A program made the translations under genes and the position numbers. A stretch of DNA of 64,000 nt from Aegilops tauschii subsp. strangulata (taxonomy: Eukaryota > Streptophyta > Magnoliopsida > Poales > Poaceae): positions 362,822,267 to 362,886,266 of the forward strand of contig NC_053040.3 in assembly GCF_002575655.3 (NCBI RefSeq). Reading direction: 5' to 3'. Shown in pieces: positions 22,193 to 34,600 of this stretch. Under the pieces are notes generated by a model. It was not told the DNA's origin, searched no databases, and saw only the letters and a program-made list of their open reading frames with translations. Numbering within the stretch: position 1 is the first letter of the stretch; every line of letters begins with the position of its first letter.

Positions 22193-23711
22193 TGATGACC
22201 CACAAGTATAGGGGATCAATTGTAGCTCTTTTAGATAAGTAAGAGTGTCGAACCCAACAAGGAGCAGAAGGAAATGACAAGTAGTTTTCAATAAGGTAAT
22301 GTCTGCAAGTGCTGAAATTGTAAATAGCGAAGTAGTTTGATAGCAAGATAATTTGTAACGAGCAAGTAACGATAGTAGTAACAAAAGTGCAGCAAGGTAG
22401 CCCAATCCTTTTGAGTCAAAGGACAGGCTAAACCGGTCTCTTATGATAAGCAAAGCGTTCTTGAGGGTACACGGGAATTTCATCTAGTCACTTTCATCAT
22501 GTTGGTTTAATTCGTGTTCGCTACTTTGATAATTTGATATGTGGGTGGACCGGTGCTTAGGTGTTGTTCTTACTTGAACAAACCTCCTACTTATGATTAA
22601 CCCTCCCGCAAGCATCCGCAACTATGAGAAAAGTATTAAGAATAAACTCTAACCATAGCATTAAACTTTTGGATCTAATCGGTCCCTGACGAAATAACGC
22701 ATAAACTGGGGTTTAAGCTTCTATTACTCTCACAACCCATCATCTAATTGCTACTCCACAATGTATTCCCTTAGGCCCAAATATGGTGAAGTGTCATGTA
22801 GTCTACGTTCACATGACACCACTAAGGGAATCACAACATACATACTATCAAAATATCGAACACATATCAAATTCACATGATTATTTGCAACATGATTTCT
22901 CCCGTGACCTCAAGAACAAAAGTAACTACTCACAAATAATAATCATGCTCATGATCAGAGGAGTATTAAATAGCATAATGGATCTGAACATATAACCTTC
23001 CACCAAATAAACCATATAGTAATCAACTACAAGATGTAATCAACACTACTAGTCACCCACAAGCACCAATCTATAGTTCTGGTAACAAGATTGTACACAA
23101 GAGATGAACTAGGGTTTGAGATGAGATGGTGCTGTTGAAGATGTTGATGGATATTGCCGTCCCCAAGATGGGAGAGTTGTTGGTGATGATGATGACGTTG
23201 GTTTCCCCCTCCGGGAAGGAAGTTCCCCTGGCCGAATCGCTCCGCAGGAGGGCAAAAGTGCTCCTGCCCAAGTTCCGCCTCGAGACGGCGGCGCTCCGTC
23301 CCGAAAGTCCTCTCCTCTTTTTTCTAGGTCAAAATGACCTATATACCAGAAGATGGGCACCGGAGGTGGGCCTGGGTGAGCACAACCCACCAGGGCGCGC
23401 CTAGGTTCCCTGGCGTGCCCAGGTGGGTTGTGCCCACCTGGTGGGCCCCCTCTGGTAGTTATTTGCTCCAATAATTCTTAAATATTCCATAAAAAATCTT
23501 CATGAAGTTTCAGCTTGTTTGGAGTTGTGCAGAATAGGTAGCCTGATGTAGCTTTTCCAGGTCCAGATTTCCAGCTGCCGGAATTCTTCCTCTTGGTGTG
23601 TACCTTGCAAATTATGAGAGAAAAGGCATTAGAATGACTCCAAAAAGCATTATTATGGATAAAAACATCATAAATAATAGTAATAAAATATGATGCAAAA
23701 TGGACGTATCA
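22193..23711 (-). mobile_element. 3' LTR of element B
   Basis: It is 1519 bp, collinear with 29864-31378, with scattered substitutions (about a dozen in the first 260 bases, fewer later). It is preceded in element orientation by the purine tract at 23712-23726. Confidence 0.9.
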
Positions 23712-23726
23712 ACTCCCCCAAGCTTA
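23712..23726 (-). other. Polypurine tract of element B
   Basis: On the minus strand AAGCTTGGGGGAGT directly precedes the LTR start TGATACGTCC, the normal position for plus-strand priming. A near copy lies at 24252-24267 (minus strand AAGCTTGGGGGAGG). Confidence 0.75.
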
Positions 23727-24182
23727 GACCTCGCTTGTCCTCAAGAGAAAACCAAAATTGAAAAACATGTCCACATGCTTTGAGAGAGAGGTGTCGATAA
23801 AAACAAAATACGAACATAGAAGCATCATGTTGATTATTATAACAACAAAAAATTTAAACATAAGACTTTTATCATCTACTTCTCATGAATAAGTAACAGT
23901 TCATCACACAATCGATGTATAAAGCAAAAACTCTATTAGAAACCAACAAACTATGTTCTCAGTCAACTTTGCAACTGCAATTCATCATCTTTTCAGGAAG
24001 GGTCACGTGTCGGAGCCTTTAGGCAAGTCCACATACTCAACCATCATATAGTTTTGTATGATTGCTAACACTCACCGCGTACACATGAGCAAAATGTTTC
24101 AACCAGACACATAGAAAGATATGGGCTTATAGTTTCGCCTCCCAACATATTCACCTCAAGCATCGAACTAACTTTATTTCAT

Positions 24183-24698
24183 CTAAAGCAAAGAGATCAA
24201 ACTAAGATAAGTAAAAGCAAAAACATAGTGGGATGATACGATACCGGGGCACCTCCCCCAAGCTTGGCAGAAGCCAAGGGGAGTGCCCATACCCGATACC
24301 CAGTTCTCCTTTGGTGGTGAAGAAGATGATGGTGGTGATGAAGCGATCCTGTCCTTAAGGATCAAGAGATTCTCCAACCGACGGATGACGCTCTGGAGAT
24401 GGATGATATGCTCTTGATGCATGATATTTTCGCGACTGAGATACTTATTTTGTATGCAAACTATTTCAATGATGCAAAAATCTTCAATCTCAACAGGAGT
24501 AAGATGAGTAAGGTAGGGCTTAAGGATATCTTCTTCCTCCTCTTCAGCCAACAGTGCTTGTCCTGCCACCGGGGATGGATCTACGGTAGCTTCCTTGCCC
24601 TTGTCTCCCTTGACGACATCCGTAGGCTGCTCCCTCTTCGTCTCGATCTTCATCAGCCAAGCATCTTCTTCCATGTTGTTGGAGGAGCAGGAAGACAT
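24183..24698 (-). CDS. Element B extra ORF in the env-like position, function unknown
   Basis: An uninterrupted frame of about 171 codons runs from ATG at 24698, between integrase and the 3' LTR. It encodes MSSCSSNNMEEDAWLMK, an acidic run (LLAEEEEEDILKPY), a hydrophobic helical stretch rich in Ile, Leu and His (HQEHIIHLQSVIRRLENLLIL) that could form a short coiled coil, and a Ser/Pro-rich segment. The last part overlaps the second purine-tract copy. Athila elements may carry an extra ORF at this place, sometimes called env-like. I see no signal peptide and no clear transmembrane pattern, so envelope function is not supported. Confidence 0.5.
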   Translation of the reverse strand: MSSCSSNNMEEDAWLMKIETKREQPTDVVKGDKGKEATVDPSPVAGQALLAEEEEEDILKPYLTHLTPVEIEDFCIIEIVCIQNKYLSRENIMHQEHIIHLQSVIRRLENLLILKDRIASSPPSSSSPPKENWVSGMGTPLGFCQAWGRCPGIVSSHYVFAFTYLSLISLL

Positions 24699-25041
24699 GA
24701 TGCCTGCTTGATAAATCTGACCGGAAACAGCAAGAAAAGAGAACAGAGGATTTCTCCACGATACGGTGATCAACAGGTTTGGGAAGTATATATAATTTTT
24801 TTATCTTGGAGGACAAGCAAGCTGTAGAAAAACAGAGTCCAAAAGGTGTCCTAGGTGGGCACAACCCACCTGGGCGCGCCAGGCGCTTGCCTGGCGTGCC
24901 CTGGTGTCTTGTGCCTACCAGGGGACGCTTCCTGGAAGTTTCTTTATTTCCTAAATTCTTAAATGTTCCAAAACTGATAAAAAATATTTTTGCGGATTTT
25001 TCGGAGTCCGTTTACTTACCGTATCACGTACCTCCTTATTT

Positions 25042-26544
25042 TCACGATTCTAGAGTGTTCCGGAAGGACTCTTTTATGTGTTCTTTCGGTGTCAAAGTTT
25101 GGATAATATTAATTTCAACATTAATGAGCGTACCTGAGATATAATGCTTTATTCGTTGCCCATTGACAACCTTCGGGTTAGTACCTTCGGAATTATCTAT
25201 TTTGATGGCTCCAGACCGGTAAACCTCCTCGATAACATAGGGGCCTTCCCATTTTGAGAGGAGTTTTCCTGCAAAGAATCTAAAACGAGAGTTGTACAAA
25301 AGAACATATTCTCCAACTTTAAACTCATGCTTTTGGATTCTTTTGTCATGCCATCTTTTAACTTTCTCTTTGAATAATTTTGCATTTTCATAAGCTTGGG
25401 TTCTCCATTCATCTAATGAGCTAATATCAAATAACCTCTTTTCTCCAGCAGGCTTGAAATCATAGTTGAGTTCTTTGACTGCCCAGAATGCTTTATGTTC
25501 TAACTCAAGAGGCAAATGACAAGCTTTTCCATAAACCATTTTATAAGGAGACATACCCATAGGATTTTTATATGCTGTTCTATAAGCCCAAAGTGCATCA
25601 CCTAATTTCTTAGACCAATTCTTCCTGGACCTATTGACAGTCTTTTGCAAAATTAATTTTATTTCTCTATTGATAAGTTCAACTTGACCACTAGACTGAG
25701 GATGATAGGGCGATGCAATTCTATGGTTAACATCATACTTGGCAAGCATTTTACGGAAAACACCATGAATTAAGTGTGAACCACCATCAGTCATTAAATA
25801 TCTAGGGACTCCAAACCTTGGGAAAATAACTTCCTTAAGCATTTTAATAGAGGTGTTGTGATCAACACTACTAGTTGGAATAGCTTCTACCCATTTAGTA
25901 ACATAATCAACAACAACCAAAATATGTGTATACCCATTAGAGGAAGGAAAAGGTCCCATGTAATCAAATCCCCAAACATCAAATGGTTCAACAACAAGTG
26001 AATAATTCATAGGCATTTCTTGACGCTTACTGATATTACCTAACCTTTGACATTCATCACAAGACGAGACAAACTTATGGGCATCCTTGAAGAGAGTAGG
26101 CCAATAAAATCCAGACTGCAATACCTTGTGAGCAGTTCTATCTCTAGCATGATGCCCTCCATAAGCTTCGGAGTGACATTTCCGTAGGATTTGTCCATGT
26201 TCATGCTCAGGTACACAACGTCTCATAATACCATCTACTCCTTCTGTATAAAGATGTGGTTCATCCCAAAAGTAATGTCTCAAATCATAGAAGATTTTTT
26301 TCTTTTGTTGGTATGTAAAACTAGGTGGCAAATATTTAGCAACAATGTAATTAGCATAGTCAGCATACCAAGGAGTACTATGAGAAACATTTATTGCAGC
26401 TAACTGCTCATCAGGAAAACTATCATCAATAGGAAGTGGGTCATCAAGCACATTTTCAAGCCTAGATAAATTATCAGCTACGGGGTTCTCAGCTCCTTTT
26501 CTATCAATTATATGTAAATACAATTCTTGCAAAAGAGAACCCAA
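25042..26544 (-). CDS. Element B RNase H end and integrase (polyprotein fragment)
   Basis: A 500-codon open frame starts in the C-terminal part of RNase H ([20 protein letters not shown]). It holds the integrase zinc finger (His, His, CDEC around [13 protein letters not shown]), the catalytic core with Asp in [10 protein letters not shown], Asp in MTDGGSHL and Glu in [12 protein letters not shown], and a C-terminal domain ([14 protein letters not shown]). Integrase joins element DNA to the host chromosome. All three catalytic residues are present. The frame is cut from upstream pol by an indel near 26669, so this is a remnant of a longer polyprotein, not a complete gene. Confidence 0.85.
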   Translation of the reverse strand: MGSLLQELYLHIIDRKGAENPVADNLSRLENVLDDPLPIDDSFPDEQLAAINVSHSTPWYADYANYIVAKYLPPSFTYQQKKKIFYDLRHYFWDEPHLYTEGVDGIMRRCVPEHEHGQILRKCHSEAYGGHHARDRTAHKVLQSGFYWPTLFKDAHKFVSSCDECQRLGNISKRQEMPMNYSLVVEPFDVWGFDYMGPFPSSNGYTHILVVVDYVTKWVEAIPTSSVDHNTSIKMLKEVIFPRFGVPRYLMTDGGSHLIHGVFRKMLAKYDVNHRIASPYHPQSSGQVELINREIKLILQKTVNRSRKNWSKKLGDALWAYRTAYKNPMGMSPYKMVYGKACHLPLELEHKAFWAVKELNYDFKPAGEKRLFDISSLDEWRTQAYENAKLFKEKVKRWHDKRIQKHEFKVGEYVLLYNSRFRFFAGKLLSKWEGPYVIEEVYRSGAIKIDNSEGTNPKVVNGQRIKHYISGTLINVEINIIQTLTPKEHIKESFRNTLES

Positions 26545-28783
26545 CGAATAAGTCTAGGTTTAGCATCTTTCTTTTCCATAAGATATTTAATAGCAGCATG
26601 GTCTGTGTGAACATTTACTTTGGAATCAACAATGTAAGGTCTAAATTTATCACAAGCAAACACCACTGCTAAGAATTCTTTTTAGTAGTAGCATAATTTC
26701 TTTGAGCACTGTCTAGAGTTTTACTAGCATAATGAATAACATTCAATTTCTTATCAACTCTTTGCCCTAGAACAGCACCAACAGCGTAGTCACTAGCATC
26801 ACACATAATTTCAAAAGGCAAGTTCCAATCAGGTGGTTGAACAATAGGTGCAGAAATTAGGGCTTTCTTAAGTGTTTCAAAGGCTTCTAAACAATCATCA
26901 TAAAAAACAAAAGGAATATCCTTTTGAAAAAGACTAGTAAGAGGCCTAGAAATTTTAGAAAAGTCTTTGATAAATCTCCTATAGAAACCAGCATGACCTA
27001 GGAAACTACAAATACCTTTTATATCTTTAGGACATGGCATTTTCTCAATTGTATCAACCTTAGCTTTGTCCACTTCAATACCTCTTTCAGAAATTTTATG
27101 ACCCAAGACAATGCCTTCATTAACTATAAAGTGACACTTCTCCCAATTCAAGACAAGATTTGTTTGTTCACATCTCTGCAAAACTCGATCAAGATTGCTT
27201 AAACAATAATCAAAAGACTTCCCATAAACAGAAAATCGGCCATGAAAACCTCAACAATCTTTTCACAAAAGTCAGAGAATATAGCAGTCATACATCTTTG
27301 AAAGGTAGCAGGTGCATTACATAAACCAAAAGGCATACGTCTATAAGTATAGGTTCCAGAAGGACAAGTAAAAGTGGTCTTTTCTTGATCAGGTTGAGAA
27401 ACAGGTATTTGTGAAAAACCAGAATATCCATCAAGGAAGCAAAAGTGTGTGTGCTTACATAATCTTTCAAGCATTTGATCAATAAAAGGCAAAGGGTAAT
27501 GATCTTTCCTAGTTGATTTGTTTAATTTTCTAAAATCAATCACCATCCTATAGCCTGTAACAATTCTTTGTGGAATAAGCTCATTCTTATCATTAGGAAC
27601 AACAGTTATACCTCCTTTCTTAGGGACACAATGAACAGGACTTACCCATCTACTATCAGCTATAGGATAGATTATACATGCTTCCAGAAGTTTTCATATT
27701 TCCGTTCTTACCACCTCTTTCATCTTCGGATTTAACCGACGTTGGTGATCAACAATGGGTTTAGCATCAGGTTCCATATTAATTTTGTGCCGACATAGAG
27801 TGGGACTAATGCCCTTTAAATCATCAAGAGTTTATCCAATAGAAGCTCAGTGCTTCCTTAGAACTTTCAATAATCTTTCTTCTTCATGTTCTGAAAGGTT
27901 AGCACTAATAATAACAGGATATATCTTCTTTTCATCAAGATAAGCATATTTCAAAGTGTCTGGCAATTGTTTTCATTCAAACACAGGATCACCTTTAGGT
28001 GGAGGAGGACCTCCTAGAGTTTCAATAGTCAAATTGTGTCTAAGCAGAGGACGTTGTTCAAAGAAAATCTTATCTATTTCATTTCTTTCATGCATTTGTA
28101 AATCATTTTCATGGTCTAGCAAATATTGTTCCAAAGGATCAGTAGGTGGTACAGCAATAGAAGCAAGGCCAATTAATTCATACTTACTAGGCAATTATTT
28201 TTCAAGAATATTTCTACTAAACTTGGAAAAATTAAACTCATGAGACTCATTACCAAAACTAACACGGACAGTTTGTTTCTCACAATCTATTCTAGCATTG
28301 ACGGTGTTCAAGAAAGGTCTACCAAAAATAATGGGAAGAAGTCATCTTGCCAAGAACAAGGAAATCAGTAGGGTATTTTATTTTCCCACACAAGACTTCA
28401 ACATCTCTAACAATCCCAATTTGTGATATGGTGTCTCTGTTAGCAAGTTTAATAGTAACATCTATTTCTTCTATCTCTGCGGGTGCTATGTCATTCATAA
28501 TTTCTTGATATAAGGAATAAGGAATAACACTCACACTAGCACCTATGTCACATAAACCATGATAACAGTGATCTCCTATTTTAACTGAGATGACAGGCAT
28601 GCCAACAACAGGTCTATGTTTATCCTTTTTATCAGGTTTGGCAATTCTAGCAGCTTCTTTGCAGAAGTAAATAACATGCCCATCCATATCTTCTTCCAAG
28701 AGATCTTTAACCATAGCAATGCTAGGTTCTACTTTAATATGTTCACCACGTTTAGGTGTTCTAATATAGCTTTTGTTAACCAC
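26545..28783 (-). pseudogene. Element B protease and reverse transcriptase, broken
   Basis: The frame from 28783 holds an aspartic protease with CDIGASVSVIPYSLY as the active-site region, and shifts near 28330. RT follows with RWVSPVHCVPKKGG, MVIDFRKLNKSTRKDHYPLPF and GLCNAPATFQRCM. At 27239-27250 the catalytic motif, normally Phe-Met-Asp-Asp in this lineage, reads FMAD: the first catalytic Asp is Ala. The frame then shifts and continues at 27181 (VLNWEKCHFIVNEG, into RNase H with FEIMCDASDYAVG). It breaks again at 26669. Several in-frame stops occur at 27680-28200. RT activity is lost by substitution and by frameshift. Confidence 0.85.
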
Positions 28784-28866
28784 AGTTGAAACTTTAGCAT
28801 GTTCCTTTATCCTAACAGGAAAAGGTGGTTCTCAATATAAGCAGAAGGGACAACTGGATCAACATT

Positions 28867-29757
28867 CTAAAGTATATTTTCTTCTTTAACTGGTACCGGT
28901 TCTTTAATTTCTTCTTTAATAGGTGGGTGATATTTAAACCACTTCTTTTTAAGGAGTTCAACATGAGTAGCAAATGATTCACAAAAGGAGGCTACTATCT
29001 CAGAGTCAAGTCCATATTTAGTGCTAAACTTTTGAAAAGCATCGGTATCCATAAAAGATTTAACACAATCATACTTAAGTTTAATACCTGACTCTTTACC
29101 TTCCTCGAGTTCCCAATCTTCAGAGTTGCGTTTAATTCTTTCCAAAAGATCCCACCGGAATTCAATGGTCTTCTTCATAAAAGAACCAGCACAAGAAGTA
29201 TCAAGCATGGTTTGATCATTACGAGAAAGCCGAACAAAAAAATTCTGGATAATAATTTCTCGTGAGAGCTCATGATTGGGGCATGAATATAACATTGACT
29301 TAAGCCTCCCCCAAGCTAGAGCAATACTTTCTCCTTCACGAGGCCAAAAATTATATATATAATTCCGATCACGATGAACTAGATGCATAGGATAAATTTT
29401 TTGGTGGAACTCCAATTTCAAACGATTCCAATTCCATGATCCAATATCATCACATAGCCTATACCATGCCAATACTTTTCCCTTTAGAGATAAAGGGAAA
29501 ACCTTTTTCATCACTTCATCTCCGAGTAAACCTACAAGCTTAAACAATCCACAAATTTGTTCTACATATATCAAGTGCATATCAGGATGTTCGGTTCCAT
29601 CTCCTGCATAAGGATTAGCTAGCAGTTGTTCTATCATACCTGAGGAAATTTCATATTCAATATTTTCAGTAGGTGCAGTAGGTTGAGGGGTAGCTAATTG
29701 TGGTTCCAGACGAGGTGAAGATACCCCGAACAAACCCCTCAAAGGATTGTTTTCCAT
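28867..29757 (-). CDS. Element B gag
   Basis: Open from ATG 29757 (MENNPLRGLFG) for about 296 codons. It contains the retrotransposon capsid region (LKGKVLAWYRLCDDIGSW, LKLEFHQKIYP and REGESIALAWGRLKSML), which forms the particle that packages element RNA. It ends with a Lys/Glu/Pro-rich stretch. No zinc knuckle is seen in this frame. It starts about 75 bases downstream of the primer site. The frame may originally have run on into protease; a stop at 28867 and a gap to 28783 now separate them. Confidence 0.8.
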   Translation of the reverse strand: MENNPLRGLFGVSSPRLEPQLATPQPTAPTENIEYEISSGMIEQLLANPYAGDGTEHPDMHLIYVEQICGLFKLVGLLGDEVMKKVFPLSLKGKVLAWYRLCDDIGSWNWNRLKLEFHQKIYPMHLVHRDRNYIYNFWPREGESIALAWGRLKSMLYSCPNHELSREIIIQNFFVRLSRNDQTMLDTSCAGSFMKKTIEFRWDLLERIKRNSEDWELEEGKESGIKLKYDCVKSFMDTDAFQKFSTKYGLDSEIVASFCESFATHVELLKKKWFKYHPPIKEEIKEPVPVKEENIL

Positions 29758-29832
29758 AGTAACAAGTGACAGTAAATTTCTGCACACTATATAAATGTTT
29801 CCTTACCAAATTCCACTCACCAAAGGCGCTTC

Positions 29833-29852
29833 ACTCCCCGGCAACGGTGCCA
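29833..29852 (-). other. Primer-binding site of element B (tRNA-Asp)
   Basis: The plus-strand bases TCCCCGGCAACGGTGCCA match the 3' end of plant tRNA-Asp(GUC) at 17 of 18 positions. The site lies 11 bases inside the 5' LTR. tRNA-Asp priming is a known trait of Athila-type elements. Confidence 0.8.
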
Positions 29853-29863
29853 GAAAATAGCCT

Positions 29864-31378
29864 TGATGACCCACAAGTATAGGGGATCAATTGTAGCTCT
29901 TTTATATAAGTAAGAGTGTCGAACCCAACGAGGAGTAGAAGGAAATGACAAGTAGTTTTCAGTAAGGTAATGTCTGCAAGTGCTGAAATTGTAAGTAGCG
30001 GAGTAGTTTGATAGCTAGATAATTTGTAACGAGCAAGTAACGATAGTAGTAACAAAAGTGCATCAAGGTAGCCCAATCGTTTTGAGGCAAAGGACAGGCC
30101 AAAACGGTCTCTTATGATAAGCAAAGCGTTCTTGAGGGTACACGGGAATTTCATCTAGTCACTTTCATCATGTTAGTTTAATTCGTGTTCACTACTTTGA
30201 TAATTTGATATGTGTGTGGACCGGTGCTTAGGTGCTGTTCTTACTTGAACAAACCTCCTACTTATGATTAACCCTCCTGCAAGCATCCGCAACTACGAGA
30301 AAAGTATTAAGAATAAATTCTAACCATAACATTAAACTTTTGGATCCAATCGGTCCGTTACGGAATAGCGCATAAACTGGGGTTTAAGCTTCTGTCACTC
30401 TCGCAACCCATCATCTAATTGCTACTCCACAATACATTCCCTTAGGCCCAAATATGGTGAAGTTTCATGTAGTCGACGTTCACATGACATCACTAAGGGA
30501 ATCACAACATACATACTATCAAAATATCGAACACATATCAAATTCACATGATTACTTGCAACATGATTTCTCCCGTGACCTCAAGAACAAAAGTAACTAC
30601 TCACAAATAATAATCATGCTCATGATCAGAGGAGAATTAAATAGCATAATGGATCTGAACATATAATTTTCCACCAAATAAACCATATAGTAATCAACTA
30701 CAAGATGTAATCAACACTACTAGTCAACCACAAGCACCAATCTATAGTTCCGGTAACAAGATTGAACACAAGAGATGAACTAGGGTTTGACATGAAATGG
30801 TGTTGTTGAAGATGTTCATGGAGATTGCCCTCCCCAAGATGGGAGAGTTGTTGGTGATGATGACGACGATGATTTCCCCCTCCCGGAGGGAAGTTCCCCC
30901 AACGGAATTGCTCCGCCGGAGGGCAAAAGTGCTCCTGCCCAAGTTCCGCCTCGAGACGGCGGCGCTCCATCCCGAAAGTCCTCTCCTCTTTTTTTCTAGG
31001 TCAAAATGACCTATATACCAGAAGATGGGCACCGAACGTGGGCCTGGGTGAGCACAACCCTCCAGGGCGCGCCTGGGCTCCCTGGTGCGCCCAGGTGGGT
31101 TGTGCCCACCTGGTGGGCCCCCTTTGGTAGTTAGTTGCTCCAATAATTATTAAATATTCCATAAAAAATCTCCATGAAGTTTAAGCTTGTTTGGAGTTGT
31201 GCAGAATAGGTAGCCTGACTTTTCCAGGTCCAGATTTCCAGCTGCCGGAATTCTCCCTCTTGGTGTGTACCTTGCAAATTATGAGAGAAAAGGCATTAGA
31301 ATCACTCCAAAAAGCATTATTATGGATAAAAACATCATAAATAACAGTAAGATAACATGATGCAAAATGGACGTATCA
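29864..31378 (-). mobile_element. 5' LTR of element B
   Basis: It is 1515 bp, starting TGATGACCCAC and ending ACGTATCA on the plus strand, followed by the AACAT duplication at 31379-31383. Confidence 0.9.
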
Positions 31379-31689
31379 AACATCAAGGCTATTTTACATG
31401 CCGAGAGTTTACACAAGGGAAAGTTTTACACAGGGCCTAAATGCAGTGATTTTGAAGATCCCAGTGGTGCCCTGCCGCACGTCTGCGCCGTTTCTCCTTG
31501 GTGAGAAATCCTTTGAGAGGAGAAGTCGATGGTCGTCTATAAGAAAAGGGAGCCAAGGAAGGAGCCCCTGTACAGCCGCAGTAGGTAGGTTTTTAACGAA
31601 CCTGTAGTGAAAGAAAAGAAAAAAAAGAGAAAGAAGGTTAAGGTCCGAATAGGGTCAAGCCGTAGTATAGACCTTTTCTGCAGTATGCC

Positions 31690-34600
31690 TCCGGCGCTAT
31701 CCAAGGTATTTCAAGTGCGTAATTATGCACACGCGGTACGTATGCCGCCACCTTATCGGGCGATCGGCGGAGGCTGAACTGCTATTCAAGCTCCAGATCC
31801 GCCGAGCTGTCGTGCTCTAATGTGGATTGGACTCACTTAGCGGTGTCATGGGTCTTAATGACTGATGAACTATTCGGCTTGATGAGGCCGCTCTGTACCT
31901 CGGCTGCTAGGGCCGCGGTGTGCTCCTCAGTACGGAGGGAGTGCTCCATATTCCCATTGACTATGAGGACGCCGCGCGGTCCAGGCATTTTGAGCTTTAA
32001 GTAAGCATAATGTGGGACTGCATTAAAGCGGGCGAAAGCAGTTCGTCCTAGTAGTGCATGATAACCACTGCGGAAAGGGATGTTATCAAAGATTAAGTCT
32101 TCACTTCAAAAGTTGTCTGGAGAGCCGAATACCACTTCTAGTGTTAAGGAGCCTGTGCAACAGCCTCTACACAAGGTATCACTCCTTTAAAGGTAGTGTT
32201 ACTAGGCTTGATTCTTAACGGGTCAATACCCATCTTACGGACAGTCTCTTAATAAATCAAGTTGAGACTGTTGCCGCCGTCCATAAGGACTCTAGTGAGA
32301 TGGTATCCGTCGATGATGGGATGGAGTACCAGGGCCGCCAAACCTCCATGACGGATACTAGTTGGGTCGTCCCTGCGATCAAAGGTAATCGGACAAGCCG
32401 ACCATGGGTTGAATTTTGGGGCGACAGGCTCTACGGCATAGACGTCCCGTAGTGCGCACTTGCACTCCCTCTTGGGGATGTGTGTGACATATATCATGTT
32501 CACTGTTTTTACCTCGGGGGGAAACTTCTTCTGTCCCCCTGCGTTCAGAGGGCGGGGTTCATCATCGTCCTCGCTTTGAGGTCCTTACCCCTTGTGTTCG
32601 GTATTTAACTTACCGGCCTGTTTAAAAACCCAGCAGTTTCTGTTGGTGTGATTGGCAGGCTTGTTAGGGGTGCCATGAATCTGGCAGGGCCTATCCAATA
32701 TTTTGTCCAAATTGGATGGGCCGTCTCTATTTCCTTTGATCGGCTTCTTTCACTGACCAGGTTTAGAGCCGCTGAATCCGGCGTTGACCGTCGTATCCTC
32801 AGTTTCTTCATTGTTGTTCCGACGCTTATTTTTGTTGCGTAGCGGCCTTCCATTGCCATCCCTGGCTTCAGAGGTGCCCGGGTCACTGGTACTGTTGCTT
32901 CTACGAGCCAACTGGCTGTCTTCGCCCGCACAGAAGCGGGTCATAAGTGCAGTGAGAGCTGCCATAGTCTTTGGCTTTTCCTGACCGAGGTGTCGGGCAA
33001 GCCATTCATCACGGACGCTGTGTTTAAATGCTACTAAGGCCTCGGCGTCCGGACAGTCGACAATTTGGTTCTTTTTAATTAAGAACCTAGTCTAGAGTTT
33101 GCGGGCTGACTCTCCGGGTTGCTGGACTATGTGACTCAGGTCATCAGTGTCCTGTGGCCGGACATAAGTACCCTGAAAGTTGTCCTGAAAAGCATCCTCT
33201 AAGTCCTCCCAACTGCCAATGGAGTTCTCTGGGAGGCTAGTCATCCAGTGTCGTGCTAGTCCTTTTAGCTTTAGGGGAGATATTTGATGGCGTGGAGATC
33301 ATCTCCGCGAGCCATGTGAATGTGGAGAAGAAAATCCTCAATCCATACAGCGGGATCTGTCGTGCCATCGTAAGGCTCGATGTTCATGGGTTTAAACCCT
33401 TCCAGAAACAGGTGTTGCATTACCTCATCGGTAAAGCACATGGGGTGTGCGGCGCCTCTATATCGGGCAACATCACGACAGAGTTCGGATGACATCCGTG
33501 TTCGGTTCTCGGCCCGAACTTGGTTATGCTTGTCGCGCCAGACTTGATGGCCGTCGTCTTGTGTTGAAGCACGTCCCCTTGATCCGTAGATTGATCTGGT
33601 CTGGCCGACTCTATTTTCGAGGTCCTGACGCAAGTCGTACATGTAGCCCGGAGCTGCTGTCTCCTTGCCTCTACGGCGAGGGGGCGCGGGCTGGTATTCG
33701 GCGTAATTAGCCACTTTTCACGTCCTCGTGGTGGTCGGTCTAGTTGATCAGCATGATTGTACCTTGATGGTATTGGCTCGAGGGCCTCATCGTCGAATTG
33801 TGGTAGTAGCCTGCACTTTGGGTAGCTCTTTGTCGGGCGCTAGAGGCCATATTCTTCGGCAGCCAGGACCTTGGTCCATCTATCATTGAGTGTGTTCTAT
33901 TCGACTTGAAGCAGTGGCGATGAGCTGTCCCTTGAAGCGTTCTTATTCGAGGGGTTCCTCTGGCACGATGAAATCTTCGTTACCGAGGCTAATATCCTCC
34001 TCGAAGGCCGGTAGATAGTTACTATCTTCCAAATCCTCATGATCGACAAGTTCGTCAGGGTTGAATTGTCCCTCTTCCCACTCAACCTGCTCGATCGCAG
34101 GTTCTACAGGGTGGTCGGAGTCTTCGGCATTGTCCGGAGTGTCATTATCTACGGTGCCGGTATTTCTTTCCTTTTCCCGATGCAATCATGAGCGGCACCG
34201 CTGACATCGATGCTTTGGTGGTGCCTCGACGGGCTTGTCCTTGATCGGATCTTGAGTGCCATCTTCGTCCTTCTTTTCGGGCGTATCCACCATGTACACG
34301 TCGTAAGTAGAAGTGGCCGTTCAACGCCCAGTAATAGGCAGGTTTTGGCCTGGTTCGGCTCTGGCGTCGTCGTCCATACCATCAATGTCTTCGGAGGCGT
34401 AGTCTAGCATGTCGGTTAGGTCCTCGAAAGTGGCTATTAAGTGGGTGGTGGGTGGGGTGTAAAATTCCCCGCTCTCAGCCCTCAGTTCAGGCTGGGCATA
34501 GTTCGAAAGTGACACTTCCGTGATGGCGAGAGATCGTATTAAGTCCAGCGCCTCGTTTAGGAGCGAAAGCTGGACAGGTGACTGAGGACCTGCGGAGCTG

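Larger units (their letters stand above)
22193..31378 (-). mobile_element. Element B: Athila-like Gypsy retrotransposon nested in A
   Basis: LTRs at 22193-23711 and 29864-31378 (about 1.5 kb each) have TG...CA ends (TGATGACCCAC to ACGTATCA on the plus strand). AACAT occurs at 22188-22192 and 31379-31383, a perfect duplication that closes A's sequence when B is removed. Minus-strand order is primer site, gag, protease, RT, RNase H, integrase, an extra ORF, purine tract and 3' LTR. The tRNA-Asp primer site and gag type point to the Athila lineage. Frameshifts, stops and a changed RT catalytic residue make it inactive. Confidence 0.9.

Noticed and set aside
24183..24698. Envelope gene in element B
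   Set aside because: No signal peptide, cleavage site or transmembrane helix is evident; only the position is env-like.
22193..31378. Inverted or segmental duplication of about 1.5 kb
   Set aside because: The repeated segments are direct LTR copies of one element, with a target duplication and internal gag-pol.
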